A stretch of DNA of 64,000 nt from Ekhidna lutea (lineage in GTDB: Bacteria; Bacteroidota; Bacteroidia; Cytophagales; Cyclobacteriaceae), in contig NZ_FZPD01000007.1 of assembly GCF_900188325.1 (NCBI RefSeq), forward strand, positions 1 to 64,000, given 5' to 3'. A program made the position numbers and the translations under genes. This document shows, one piece after another, positions 46,096 through 55,142 of this stretch. The first letter of the stretch is position 1. Every line of letters begins with the position of its first letter. The notes under the pieces are model-generated. The model saw nothing but the letters and a program-made list of their open reading frames with translations, ran no database searches and was not told the DNA's origin.

Positions 46096-46944
46096 ATGAA
46101 TAGAAGAACCTCCATATTATTGATTGCCTTCATCATTGGACTTATATTTTTCGATGCGTTTCAGCAGAAGTACTACCTGGAAACATTTGACCTCTCCCCT
46201 ACGGGTAATGTTTCTTTTCTTGAGCTTTTGGGCAACCATTTAATTCGCTGGTTTTTCTGGATAGTAGTTAATATTCCTTTTGGATTAATTGTTTGGAATC
46301 TATACTTCAAAAAAAAGCCGCCGACAAATAAAGACTGGATGCTTATATCCATTTGCATTTTTGTTAATGCGCTTTTTTCAATCGCACTAATTAGCACACA
46401 TTCAATCATTGCTCAGGGAGTTCCCTTTATTGAATTCTGGGAGTTTTTTGAATTTTTCATCTTCCAGAAAGGCCTGACATTTGCTCTGGCTTCTTCTATG
46501 GTTACCCTTCTACTTTTCAATCATTCCAAACTGAAAACCATTAGTAAACAGGAAGTAGAAATAAAGAATCTAAAGAAAACAACTTCTGATTTAAAGGAAG
46601 TATTACATCAGGATGAAACCCCCCACCTAAACATAAAGACGGGTTACAAACTAAAACCGGTACCCTTGGAAGACATTATCTGGATTCAATCCGATGATTA
46701 TTGTGTCAAAATACATACGGCTGAGACGACATTCACCCTTCGTCAAAGTCTAAAAGCTCTTGAAGATAAGCTTTCACCATTTCGCTTTATACGAATCCAC
46801 CGCACAGCACTTGTCAACTTAGATTATCTTGATCAGATCAACTATGAAACAGCGAAAGTGAGGCTTTTGAATGAAACCGAAGTGCCATACTCAAAAACCG
46901 GATATAAATCACTCAAGGAGAAGATGAGAGATATTTCAGCCTAG
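46096..46944 (+). CDS. Membrane-bound LytTR DNA-binding regulator
   Basis: The 282-residue protein has four membrane helices (about 7-24, 47-68, 80-100, 120-145) and a short coiled coil. The C-terminal LytTR domain (about 180-280) has PLEDIIWIQSDDYCVKIHT, LRQSLKALEDKLSPFRFIRI and the RIHRTALVNLDYL helix. LytTR regulators bind paired direct repeats as dimers. It lacks a receiver domain, so the signal probably enters through the membrane part. It closes the three-gene barrel / CHAT / LytTR run. The 12-bp direct repeat right after its stop is a candidate binding site. Confidence 0.85.
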   Translation: MNRRTSILLIAFIIGLIFFDAFQQKYYLETFDLSPTGNVSFLELLGNHLIRWFFWIVVNIPFGLIVWNLYFKKKPPTNKDWMLISICIFVNALFSIALISTHSIIAQGVPFIEFWEFFEFFIFQKGLTFALASSMVTLLLFNHSKLKTISKQEVEIKNLKKTTSDLKEVLHQDETPHLNIKTGYKLKPVPLEDIIWIQSDDYCVKIHTAETTFTLRQSLKALEDKLSPFRFIRIHRTALVNLDYLDQINYETAKVRLLNETEVPYSKTGYKSLKEKMRDISA

Positions 46945-46945
46945 C

Positions 46946-46989
46946 TTACTGCAAAACCAGCGGTGTTTACTGCAAAACATAGTGTTTTA
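46946..46989 (+). promoter_or_regulatory. 21-bp-period direct repeat, candidate LytTR operator
   Basis: TTACTGCAAAAC occurs exactly at 46946-46957 and again at 46967-46978, 21 bp apart. The flanks are similar (AGCGGTGTTT and ATAGTGTTTT). The spacing fits two LytTR monomers on the same DNA face. It lies between the LytTR gene and the next gene's start, so it could control the latter. Confidence 0.5.
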
Positions 46990-47027
46990 AAATGACAGAA
47001 GAGTTTAGTTTAAAAAAACAAAAACTC

Positions 47028-47594
47028 ATGAAAGCACTTAACCTGATTTTACTATTTGTTGCCGGCTCTGTATTTGCTCAGTATGAATACCAGCCTACCG
47101 CCGAAAATCCATACGGAAAACTGAACCCTGAAGCACCGGAGCAAACGGCTGACTTTGCCCCCTTAATCGGCACATGTACATGCAAGTCCGTCTCCAGAGT
47201 TGACCAAAATAACTGGGCAGATACTGTTATGATGAACTGGACTTTTAAGTATATCATGAATGGCATGGGCGTACAGGATGAGACATTGAAGGAAGATGGT
47301 GCTCATTCCGGAAGTATCAGGCAATACAACGCAGATAGTGCCAAATGGTATGTACATTATTACTCATCAATCACACCAACTCCTACCCTATCCAGCTGGG
47401 AAGGCAACAAAAATGAAAATGGTGATATCGTGCTCTACCGTGAGCAAAAAGCTCCAAATGGAATGGATGGATTTTACCGATTGACCTTTTCAGACATTTC
47501 CGAAAACGGATACAACTGGGCCGGCGAATGGGTCAATACCTCTGAAACATTCAGTTATCCAACATGGAGAATCTTTTGTCGAAGAAGCGAGTAG
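47028..47594 (+). CDS. Secreted DUF1579-like protein
   Basis: From the ATG at 47028 the 188-residue product has a signal peptide (MKALNLILLFVAGSVFAQ). A start at 46992 would add 12 polar residues in front of it, so I reject it. The mature part has FAPLIGTCTCKSVSRVD, NWTFKYIMNGMGVQDETLKE and GDIVLYREQKAPNGMDGFYR. This is a lipocalin-like DUF1579-type pattern seen in small secreted proteins. It follows the candidate LytTR repeats. Confidence 0.65.
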   Translation: MKALNLILLFVAGSVFAQYEYQPTAENPYGKLNPEAPEQTADFAPLIGTCTCKSVSRVDQNNWADTVMMNWTFKYIMNGMGVQDETLKEDGAHSGSIRQYNADSAKWYVHYYSSITPTPTLSSWEGNKNENGDIVLYREQKAPNGMDGFYRLTFSDISENGYNWAGEWVNTSETFSYPTWRIFCRRSE

Positions 47595-47690
47595 TAATTC
47601 ATAAATATTTACAAATAGTCAGCTGATTGTCAGCGTTCTCTGGAAATATTTTAGCACATTGCAATACCTAATAACCTGGAATCGATTGAT

Positions 47691-47873
47691 ATGAAGAGGA
47701 TAAAAATCGGTGACATGGTGGAGAGTGATTATGGCAAAGGACGTGTCCTGGCGGAAACGAATGAATGGATAATTCATGATAATTCAGCCAATGGAAGTGA
47801 TACAGAATTTGCTATTTTGAAGACCGACGATCATTATGAAATAGTGAACGAAATGGAACTTCAGACATCCTAA
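47691..47873 (+). CDS. Small protein of unknown function
   Basis: A 60-residue, beta-rich, acidic protein (IKIGDMVESDYGKGRVLAET ... NEWIIHD). The start ATGAAGAGG is well placed and the frame is compact. It may be a small KOW/SH3-like barrel, but I do not recognise a family. It stands alone between two noncoding gaps. Confidence 0.5.
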   Translation: MKRIKIGDMVESDYGKGRVLAETNEWIIHDNSANGSDTEFAILKTDDHYEIVNEMELQTS

Positions 47874-47891
47874 ATGTCAAAAAATAAATGG

Positions 47892-49097
47892 CTACTCAGC
47901 TAGTAGCTGATCGACTATTTCATTAAAACGTCGATCAAATGCCTGATAATATTCACCTGTTGCCGGGCCATTGAAATAGCTGTGTACATACCTTACATAT
48001 CCTTGCTTGTCTAGAATGACGAGTGTAGGGAAGGCTTCAATGCGCTTCATAAAAGGAAAAGGCATTGCAGCTCCTGTTTTACTCAATCTTCCTCCCAAAA
48101 CCATGTCGTAAGGAATACCATTCATTTCCTTATAATCATCCAAACGTTCTAACCCATACTCCTGAGAGTAATTTGCTTCAAACGAAGAGGCCAGTATCGC
48201 AACATCTCTAGCCTTGTTCTTCTCGTACCAATTCACCAAATATGTGGTTTGATCGTGGCTATTAGGACACCAGGTGCCGAATAGTTGAATGATGAGTACC
48301 TGCCCATCATATTTCAATGGGTCTATTGCATCTTTCCCTTCACCAGCTCCTAGCAGATCATAATAGGGTTTCTCCTTACCGGGCTCAACCTCTACCATCT
48401 CAAACGGATCTTTTAATTCCGCTTCCTTATCATAAGTAGCCGTCCATGGTTCAGCATATCCGTCATCATAAATCATCATGCCGGCCCATCCCGCATCCGG
48501 AGACCATTTACCATAGAAACCAAAAGCATGAGCTCCGTCAAAACAGGATAGCTTAATGGAGTCTCCATCAAGAATGCCTTCGAAATATCGATAATCACTT
48601 ACCTCTGTCATGATTGTGCCTGACACTACATTTCCCTTTTGTTTAAATAGCCCGACACCACGTGACATACCGGAGGAAGAAGGCGAAAAAGTGATTGCCC
48701 ATCGTTCTTCAATCACAGGAGAAGGACGTACACTTTTTTTCATCATTCTAGGTTTTCCGAAGGCAGCAGAAAATGATCTGCTGGCATTTCGATAATGCTT
48801 CAGGTAATTTCCACGCATATCCATGGCAGAAAACTTTGCGCGAATTTCAACATCAAAAGGATCCAGTGGTATGGAAATACTGTCACCTTCAATAGTGGAA
48901 TTGCTAATCACTCTCCGCTCTTTTCCGTTGATCAAGGTAATTTCAGGCACCTCATCAGTGGGATATCCCACCTCAAACGTAAAAGGTATGCTTGCATCGG
49001 AGTAATGAATCTCCCCTTGCCATTGTCCGGGCTTAATGAGTTGACTATATCCAGAAAAACAAATGATAGCGCAGCTAACAGCAAGCAGATATTTCAT
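47892..49097 (-). CDS. TlpA-like thioredoxin-fold protein with CxxS active site
   Basis: The 401-residue protein has a signal peptide (about 1-19), a beta-rich N-terminal domain of about 220 residues, and a thioredoxin fold at about 245-395. The active-site sequence is GTWCPNSHD (Cys277, Ser280), so the resolving Cys of the usual CxxC is a Ser. AFPTLVILDKQGYVRYVHS is the normal cis-Pro region. It may act as a monothiol reductase or a binding protein. The start at 49097 is divergent from the small membrane protein gene. Confidence 0.8.
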   Translation of the reverse strand: MKYLLAVSCAIICFSGYSQLIKPGQWQGEIHYSDASIPFTFEVGYPTDEVPEITLINGKERRVISNSTIEGDSISIPLDPFDVEIRAKFSAMDMRGNYLKHYRNASRSFSAAFGKPRMMKKSVRPSPVIEERWAITFSPSSSGMSRGVGLFKQKGNVVSGTIMTEVSDYRYFEGILDGDSIKLSCFDGAHAFGFYGKWSPDAGWAGMMIYDDGYAEPWTATYDKEAELKDPFEMVEVEPGKEKPYYDLLGAGEGKDAIDPLKYDGQVLIIQLFGTWCPNSHDQTTYLVNWYEKNKARDVAILASSFEANYSQEYGLERLDDYKEMNGIPYDMVLGGRLSKTGAAMPFPFMKRIEAFPTLVILDKQGYVRYVHSYFNGPATGEYYQAFDRRFNEIVDQLLAE

Positions 49098-49173
49098 AAG
49101 ATGAAAGTAAAAAGAACTGACCGTATTGAAGAGTTTAAGGTATATTTATTCTAATAACCAACCTAAATTAATT

Positions 49174-49608
49174 ATGACAAATCAATCAGTAAAGCCACCT
49201 ATTTGGTTTTGGGTAGTCGCCGTTTTTGCACTTCTTTGGAATTTAATGGGTGTGAAAGCCTATCTGGATCAGGCATTTATGTCTGATGACGCGTTTGCTC
49301 AGTTAGAAGCAGCAATGCAGGATATTTTCAATCAAACCCCGGCATGGGTAACAGCAGCTTTTGCTATAGCCGTGTGGGGTGGAGCACTTGGTAGCTTGCT
49401 ATTGATCCTCAGGAAATCGCTGGCGCATACGGTCCTTATCATTTCATTGGTAGGTATTGTTATTCAAATGTTCCACAATGTTTTTCTTAGTGACAACCTG
49501 GATGCGTACGGACCCGGTGGGATTCCTATGGCACTTATGATTCTAGGCTTTGGAGTTGGTTTGGTCTTCTTTTCTAAAAAATCCAAATCTGCCGGATGGA
49601 TTAGATAA
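49174..49608 (+). CDS. Small four-helix membrane protein
   Basis: From the ATG at 49174 this is 144 residues. An upstream start at 49126 would place 16 extra residues in the gap that likely holds the promoter. It has four predicted membrane helices and a loop AMQDIFNQTPAWVTAAFAIA. I recognise it only as a common small hypothetical in Bacteroidota. A strong terminator hairpin follows directly. Confidence 0.65.
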   Translation: MTNQSVKPPIWFWVVAVFALLWNLMGVKAYLDQAFMSDDAFAQLEAAMQDIFNQTPAWVTAAFAIAVWGGALGSLLLILRKSLAHTVLIISLVGIVIQMFHNVFLSDNLDAYGPGGIPMALMILGFGVGLVFFSKKSKSAGWIR

Positions 49609-49617
49609 ATTTTATCA

Positions 49618-49662
49618 GAAGCTGTATAGACTGATTTTTGATCAGCCTCGCAGCTTCTTTTT
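49618..49662 (+). terminator. Rho-independent terminator
   Basis: GAAGCTG (49618-49624) pairs with CAGCTTC (49651-49657), with a further inner CTGAT/ATCAG stem, followed by TTTTTA. It ends the small membrane protein gene just before the helicase gene. Confidence 0.8.
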
Positions 49663-49691
49663 ATTTCAAGGATTAATGCATCTTTGCCGCA

Positions 49692-50822
<1,131 letters not shown>

Positions 50823-50934
50823 ACCTATTGTAGTCGGTTAGTTTGTAGATAAAGTATCCCTTCACGTTATTTGTAAATAAAATAACGTTTAAATGGATTT
50901 ATGAATGTTTCTTTATAGATAAAGGTAATTGAAA

Positions 50935-51084
50935 ATGCGAAGAAACAGAATTACCATAAATAGAACAGTCAGATTACGAGTTAAAAGAAAGGCTAACTCG
51001 AAATCATCCAGTAAACTCTCGCCCTCGTTGGTGTTGTCACCGACGATCCTCCTGAATGTTAAATCCATCACACAAATCAGTTAA
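50935..51084 (+). CDS. Possible 49-residue small basic protein
   Basis: An ATG frame encodes a very basic N-terminal half (MRRNRITINRTVRLRVKRK) and a Ser/Leu-rich C-terminal half, without Cys. It ends 16 bp before a strong hairpin. No family is recognised and no clear ribosome site precedes it, so it could be chance. Confidence 0.25.
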   Translation: MRRNRITINRTVRLRVKRKANSKSSSKLSPSLVLSPTILLNVKSITQIS

Positions 51085-51100
51085 TCCCCTCAATAAAAAA

Positions 51101-51122
51101 TTGTTGGTCACAAGACCAACAA
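51101..51122 (-). terminator. Hairpin with T-tract on the minus strand
   Basis: TTGTTGGTC (51101-51109) and GACCAACAA (51114-51122) form a perfect 9-bp stem with an ACAA loop. Read on the minus strand the stem is followed by TTTTTTA, as in an intrinsic terminator; on the plus strand the T-tract is missing. It could end an antisense transcript from the toxin-antitoxin remnant. Confidence 0.5.
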
Positions 51123-51230
51123 TGGCAAAAAGTTGATACATAAGCACTTTGATTTTAAGTTGTTTGAATAATGATATCAATGAAAGTCAATCATTTGAAA
51201 TGATTCCATGAAAAATCGTTAATTTGTAAT

Positions 51231-51428
51231 ATGAGTATTCAGGAACGAAAATATTCGGTAATTGAAAAGATCATGCATCTGAATGAAAATGATCTTGATA
51301 AGATAGAGGCGATCCTTCAAGATGAAATAGAGTTGAACGATGCACTCGATAAATCCCTGCAACAAGTAAAAGAAGGTAAGGTTACCTACCACTCACAAAT
51401 TCGAAAAAAGTATGAAAAATGGCTTTAG
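51231..51428 (+). CDS. Antitoxin-like small protein next to a broken ParE toxin
   Basis: A 65-residue protein with a helical, acidic central part (LNENDLDKIEAILQDEIELN) and the C-terminal VTYHSQIRKKYEKWL, as in the antitoxins that precede ParE/RelE toxins. The frame is intact, although the toxin downstream is not. Its stop overlaps the toxin start. Confidence 0.65.
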   Translation: MSIQERKYSVIEKIMHLNENDLDKIEAILQDEIELNDALDKSLQQVKEGKVTYHSQIRKKYEKWL

Positions 51429-51711
51429 AAATTGTCTGGACGGATGAGGCCAAAAATCAACTTGATGAGATCATTGCATATTAAGAAAACTGGACACACA
51501 AGGAAATATCAAAATTCTTTATCCGATTAGAAGAATTCTGATAGAGATAAGTCAGAACCCACGCATTTATAAAGATTCCCAAAGAAAACCGGGGACTAAA
51601 GAATTTCAACACTCAAAACATACAACTATCTTTTACTCCTATGACAAGAAGGTAGTGAATGTCTTATTGCTGTGGCCCAACCGTAAGAATCCAAATCGGT
51701 TAGGTAATTGA
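51419..51711 (+). pseudogene. Broken ParE/RelE-family toxin
   Basis: Starting at ATG 51419 the frame encodes ALEIVWTDEAKNQLDEIIAY, the usual ParE start. It then hits TAA at 51482-51484 where a Leu codon (TTA or CTA) is expected. The next segment resumes (ENWTHKEISKFFIRLEEF), then a frameshift near 51530 moves it to another frame. There ISQNPRIYKDSQ, TTIFYSYDKKVVNVLLLW and the final TGA at 51709-51711 complete the family pattern. One nonsense change and one frameshift make it non-functional. Confidence 0.85.
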
Positions 51712-51763
51712 AGACATTAGTCCAATCAAAAAAATCTCCAAATCGTCCAATCTTCAAATCAAA

Positions 51764-54319
51764 CTACCCTTCCCTCCTCAACACCTCCAACGGTGACTGT
51801 CGCACCACACTTCTGCTATTAAGTAAACCAATGGTCACACTCATTCCGGTCACTAAGAAGAACACCGTAACCATCTGGACAAAGTTTGGAATGAAAGTAA
51901 ACTCAAACACAAACTGACCGAGCAGTGTAGAGAATAGACCGGCCAGAAAGATGCCGCTGATAGCTGCAAGACTTCCCAAAAAGAAATACTCAGCAATGGT
52001 GATGGTCCAGAGTTGTTTTTTTGAAGCTCCAAGTGTGCGTAGAAGTACATTTTCCTGCACCCGCTGAAACTTGCTGAGGATGATTGAGCTGATCATGACA
52101 ATGATGCCCGTACCAATACTGAAGAAGGCCATAAACTGAATCACAAATGCCACTTTGCCCAACACATCTTCCAATGTTTTCAATATCAGTTCAAGATCAA
52201 TGATGGATACATTTGGAAACTGCTTCACCACTGCCTGCTGATACTTCGCAGAAGTTATCATGTCATCGATGCGGGTTACCAGGACATGAAACTGTGGTGC
52301 CTGCTCCAATACACCTTCCGGAAACAATACAATGAAATTGGTCTGTACCCTGCGCCAGTCTATCTCTCTGAAGCTACCCACATAGGTTTTTATGATTGCG
52401 CCCTGTACATTAAACAAAAGCTCATCTCCCAGTTCTATATCGAGGTTGTCTTTAAACGATTCGGCAATACTGATGAAAATACTATCATTGCGAACCTGAC
52501 CAATCCACTCCCCTTCCACAATCGTCTCCGAATCAATCAATGAATCCCGATAAGTCACCCGATATTCCCGACTGTAAGCCCAGTCTGAAATGGAAACGGT
52601 TGTGTCATTGAATGCTTCATCTTTTGTGAACCCTTTCACTTCACGCAACCGCATCGTTACAATTGGCACATCCTGAATAATGGGTAAGTTATATTCGTTG
52701 GTAACTGCTTTTACAGCCTCATGTTGGCTGGACTGTATATCAAAAAGTACGGTATTCGGTCTGTCATTTGCGGCAGATAAGGATACTCGCTGCACCAATA
52801 AGTCCTGCATGAAGTACAGCGTAGCTAAAAAGGCCGTCCCCAGTCCCAGTGCCATAATGAGAATGACTGTCTGGTTATTTGGGCGGTAGAGATTGGAGAA
52901 TCCCTGTCGCCAAACATAGGAAAGGTTTTCAGGGATCAATTTTCTGGTAAGCCAGCTAATCCCCTTTCCCATTGCGCCGAGAAAAAGGATAGCGCCGATC
53001 AGTATTCCTGAAAAGGCAAGTGCCTGAGTGAATGATTGAATCTGCCAATAAACAGATAGAAAGATGAAGATAAGTATACCACCGATAATAGGGATTAAGT
53101 ACTTATCAAACTTGAGCTTGCTCTCTCCAAAACCTAATCGTATGGCTGAAAGTGGACTGATGTTTCGGAGACTAATAAGTGAAAGTAATCCAAACATCAG
53201 GGAGATCACGATTCCAATCAACACCCCTACCAGCACAGCAGGCCAGTATGGCACAGGAACTATATCAATCGGAATAAAATCCTGAACGATTGCCGGGAGG
53301 TAGAGATGAATGACCATCCCGAGTATGCTCCCAATTATGGAACCTATGAGTCCAAATAAGGAAACCTGAATGAGGTACACACCTACTGCCTGTTTTGCCT
53401 TCATACCCAGACATCTGAGCACAGCAACCGACTGCACTTTTCCTTTCGCATATACATAAATGGAGCTTGCAACACCAAGGCAACCAAGGAGTAAGGCTGT
53501 AAATGCCACCAATTCCAGAAAATTGGATAGGTTATCAAAATCTTCACCGGTCTCCCGTTTTTCTTCCTCTATGGTCTCTACATCAAAGCCTTTACTCTCA
53601 GTCTTAGCTGCCAATTTTCCCCAGCCAGTTGAGTCCACCTCTTCTGAAAACTGGAAATAATGCACATAATTAACACGGCTTCCTTTCTGAATTAAGCCCG
53701 TTGCATCCAGGTATTGATGAGGAATGTAAACAACAGGAGAAATGGAGGCTGAGACATCCGTTTGCCCGGGTATTTGAGTGATCATACCAATGATCTCAAA
53801 ATTGACAGCACCCACACTTAAGCTATCGCCCACTTGCGCATCATACTGGATCATCAGCTTCTCATCTACCAATGCATACTTTCCGGATTGAAACTGATCG
53901 GCAGCTTCTATTGGCTTGGTGACAATATCTCCATAGTAAGGATAGGCTCCTTCAAGTGCTCGTACTTGCACAAGTCGGGTACCTCCGGTCTCAGGAAACA
54001 GGACCATCGATGCGAAATAGTTTTCCTTAGAAAAATCGGCGGCTTTGGATCGAAAGGATTGTAAAACGGTATCGGCCAGGTCTCTTCTTCCTCGAATCCG
54101 CACATCTGATCCTACCAGCTCTTGCGCCTGCTTATCAATTTCATCCATCAGGTTTTCCCTAAAGGAAGTGATGCCAACCATCGCCGCAATCCCAAGTGAA
54201 ATCGAAGCAATAAAAAGCAGGAGTTTGCCTCTACTTTTTCTGCTATCGCGCCAGGCCATCTTCCAGGGCCATGATCGGCTGTACTTTGCTTCTTCTATTT
54301 TGATTTTCTTATCCATCAT
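51764..54319 (-). CDS. FtsX-family ABC transporter permease (YbbP-like)
   Basis: The 851-residue protein has the YbbP layout: an N-terminal membrane helix (about 30-50), a large periplasmic MacB-PCD domain (about 50-235), helices near 265-400 and 420-500, a second periplasmic domain, and a C-terminal FtsX block with three helices (to about 830). It pairs with the ATP-binding protein next door, 1 bp upstream. The unit is divergent from tesA, as in E. coli tesA-ybbAP. The substrate is unknown; lipid-linked or lipoprotein cargo is the usual idea. Confidence 0.85.
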   Translation of the reverse strand: MMDKKIKIEEAKYSRSWPWKMAWRDSRKSRGKLLLFIASISLGIAAMVGITSFRENLMDEIDKQAQELVGSDVRIRGRRDLADTVLQSFRSKAADFSKENYFASMVLFPETGGTRLVQVRALEGAYPYYGDIVTKPIEAADQFQSGKYALVDEKLMIQYDAQVGDSLSVGAVNFEIIGMITQIPGQTDVSASISPVVYIPHQYLDATGLIQKGSRVNYVHYFQFSEEVDSTGWGKLAAKTESKGFDVETIEEEKRETGEDFDNLSNFLELVAFTALLLGCLGVASSIYVYAKGKVQSVAVLRCLGMKAKQAVGVYLIQVSLFGLIGSIIGSILGMVIHLYLPAIVQDFIPIDIVPVPYWPAVLVGVLIGIVISLMFGLLSLISLRNISPLSAIRLGFGESKLKFDKYLIPIIGGILIFIFLSVYWQIQSFTQALAFSGILIGAILFLGAMGKGISWLTRKLIPENLSYVWRQGFSNLYRPNNQTVILIMALGLGTAFLATLYFMQDLLVQRVSLSAANDRPNTVLFDIQSSQHEAVKAVTNEYNLPIIQDVPIVTMRLREVKGFTKDEAFNDTTVSISDWAYSREYRVTYRDSLIDSETIVEGEWIGQVRNDSIFISIAESFKDNLDIELGDELLFNVQGAIIKTYVGSFREIDWRRVQTNFIVLFPEGVLEQAPQFHVLVTRIDDMITSAKYQQAVVKQFPNVSIIDLELILKTLEDVLGKVAFVIQFMAFFSIGTGIIVMISSIILSKFQRVQENVLLRTLGASKKQLWTITIAEYFFLGSLAAISGIFLAGLFSTLLGQFVFEFTFIPNFVQMVTVFFLVTGMSVTIGLLNSRSVVRQSPLEVLRREG

Positions 54320-54320
54320 T

Positions 54321-55043
54321 TCAAGAAGCTGCAGTTCTCATATGAACTTCGTTGTTACCTTTTCGATGATCAATAATCTTCCCTCCTTTTAATTGAATGA
54401 TCTGATTCGTCTTTTCCGCCAGCTCCATGTCATGTGTCACCAAAATAAGGGTGGTGCTTTTTTCTCTGTTTATTTCGAAAAGCAATTCCTCCACAGATGT
54501 CCCGGTTTCTTCATCGAGATTTCCTGTAGGTTCATCAGCGAAAAGGATCTTAGGTTCATTGGAAAATGCCCGTGCGATAGCTACCCGTTGCTGCTCTCCT
54601 CCGGATAGCTGTGAAGGGTAATGGCTCATTCGTTCACCCAGGCCTACCCGCTCTAATAGCCCACTGGCTTGTTTTCTTGCTGTCTTCACCCCTCTCAGTT
54701 CCAATGGGATCATTACATTCTCTAGTGCGGTCAGTGTTTGAATCAGTTGGAAATTTTGGAAAACAAATCCCACAAATTGGTTCCTGACCTGTGCCAACTC
54801 ATCCTCGTTTAGCCGATCCAGTAAAATGTGATTAAGCGTAATTGAGCCTGTAGTTGGTCGGTCTAGCCCGGCACATAGTCCAAGTAAGGTTGTTTTCCCA
54901 CTTCCGGATGGGCCCACCACAGCGAGTGAGGAGCCCTCTTCTACATGAAACTCAATGTCGGCAAGCACCTGGATTTCATTGGAACCGCTTTTGAATGACT
55001 TGGAAAGAGTTGAAACTTCTAAAATTGATGATCCGTTCGACAT
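54321..55043 (-). CDS. ABC transporter ATP-binding protein (YbbA/LolD-like)
   Basis: The 240-residue protein has Walker A GPSGSGKT (44-51), the signature LSGGEQQRVAIARA and Walker B ILFADEPTGNLDE. This is the LolD/MacB-type subgroup. The YbbP-like permease follows 1 bp downstream, so the two form one exporter. The start is divergent from tesA, with 99 bp between. Confidence 0.92.
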   Translation of the reverse strand: MSNGSSILEVSTLSKSFKSGSNEIQVLADIEFHVEEGSSLAVVGPSGSGKTTLLGLCAGLDRPTTGSITLNHILLDRLNEDELAQVRNQFVGFVFQNFQLIQTLTALENVMIPLELRGVKTARKQASGLLERVGLGERMSHYPSQLSGGEQQRVAIARAFSNEPKILFADEPTGNLDEETGTSVEELLFEINREKSTTLILVTHDMELAEKTNQIIQLKGGKIIDHRKGNNEVHMRTAAS

Positions 55044-55142
55044 GTAAAAATTTTAACTAGTTAACGAAAAGCCCACCCACATGTTTGTAACTTCCATGTT
55101 TGGTCAAATACATCATCCAATGGGGACTCGTACGCTAAATCT

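Larger units (their letters stand above)
50823..51230. other. 408-bp gap with a small possible ORF and a hairpin
   Basis: Besides the 49-codon frame and the 51101-51122 hairpin listed separately, I see no recognised gene, RNA or repeat here. The DNA is AT-rich, especially at 50850-50940 where TAAA/ATAA runs dominate. Confidence 0.6.
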
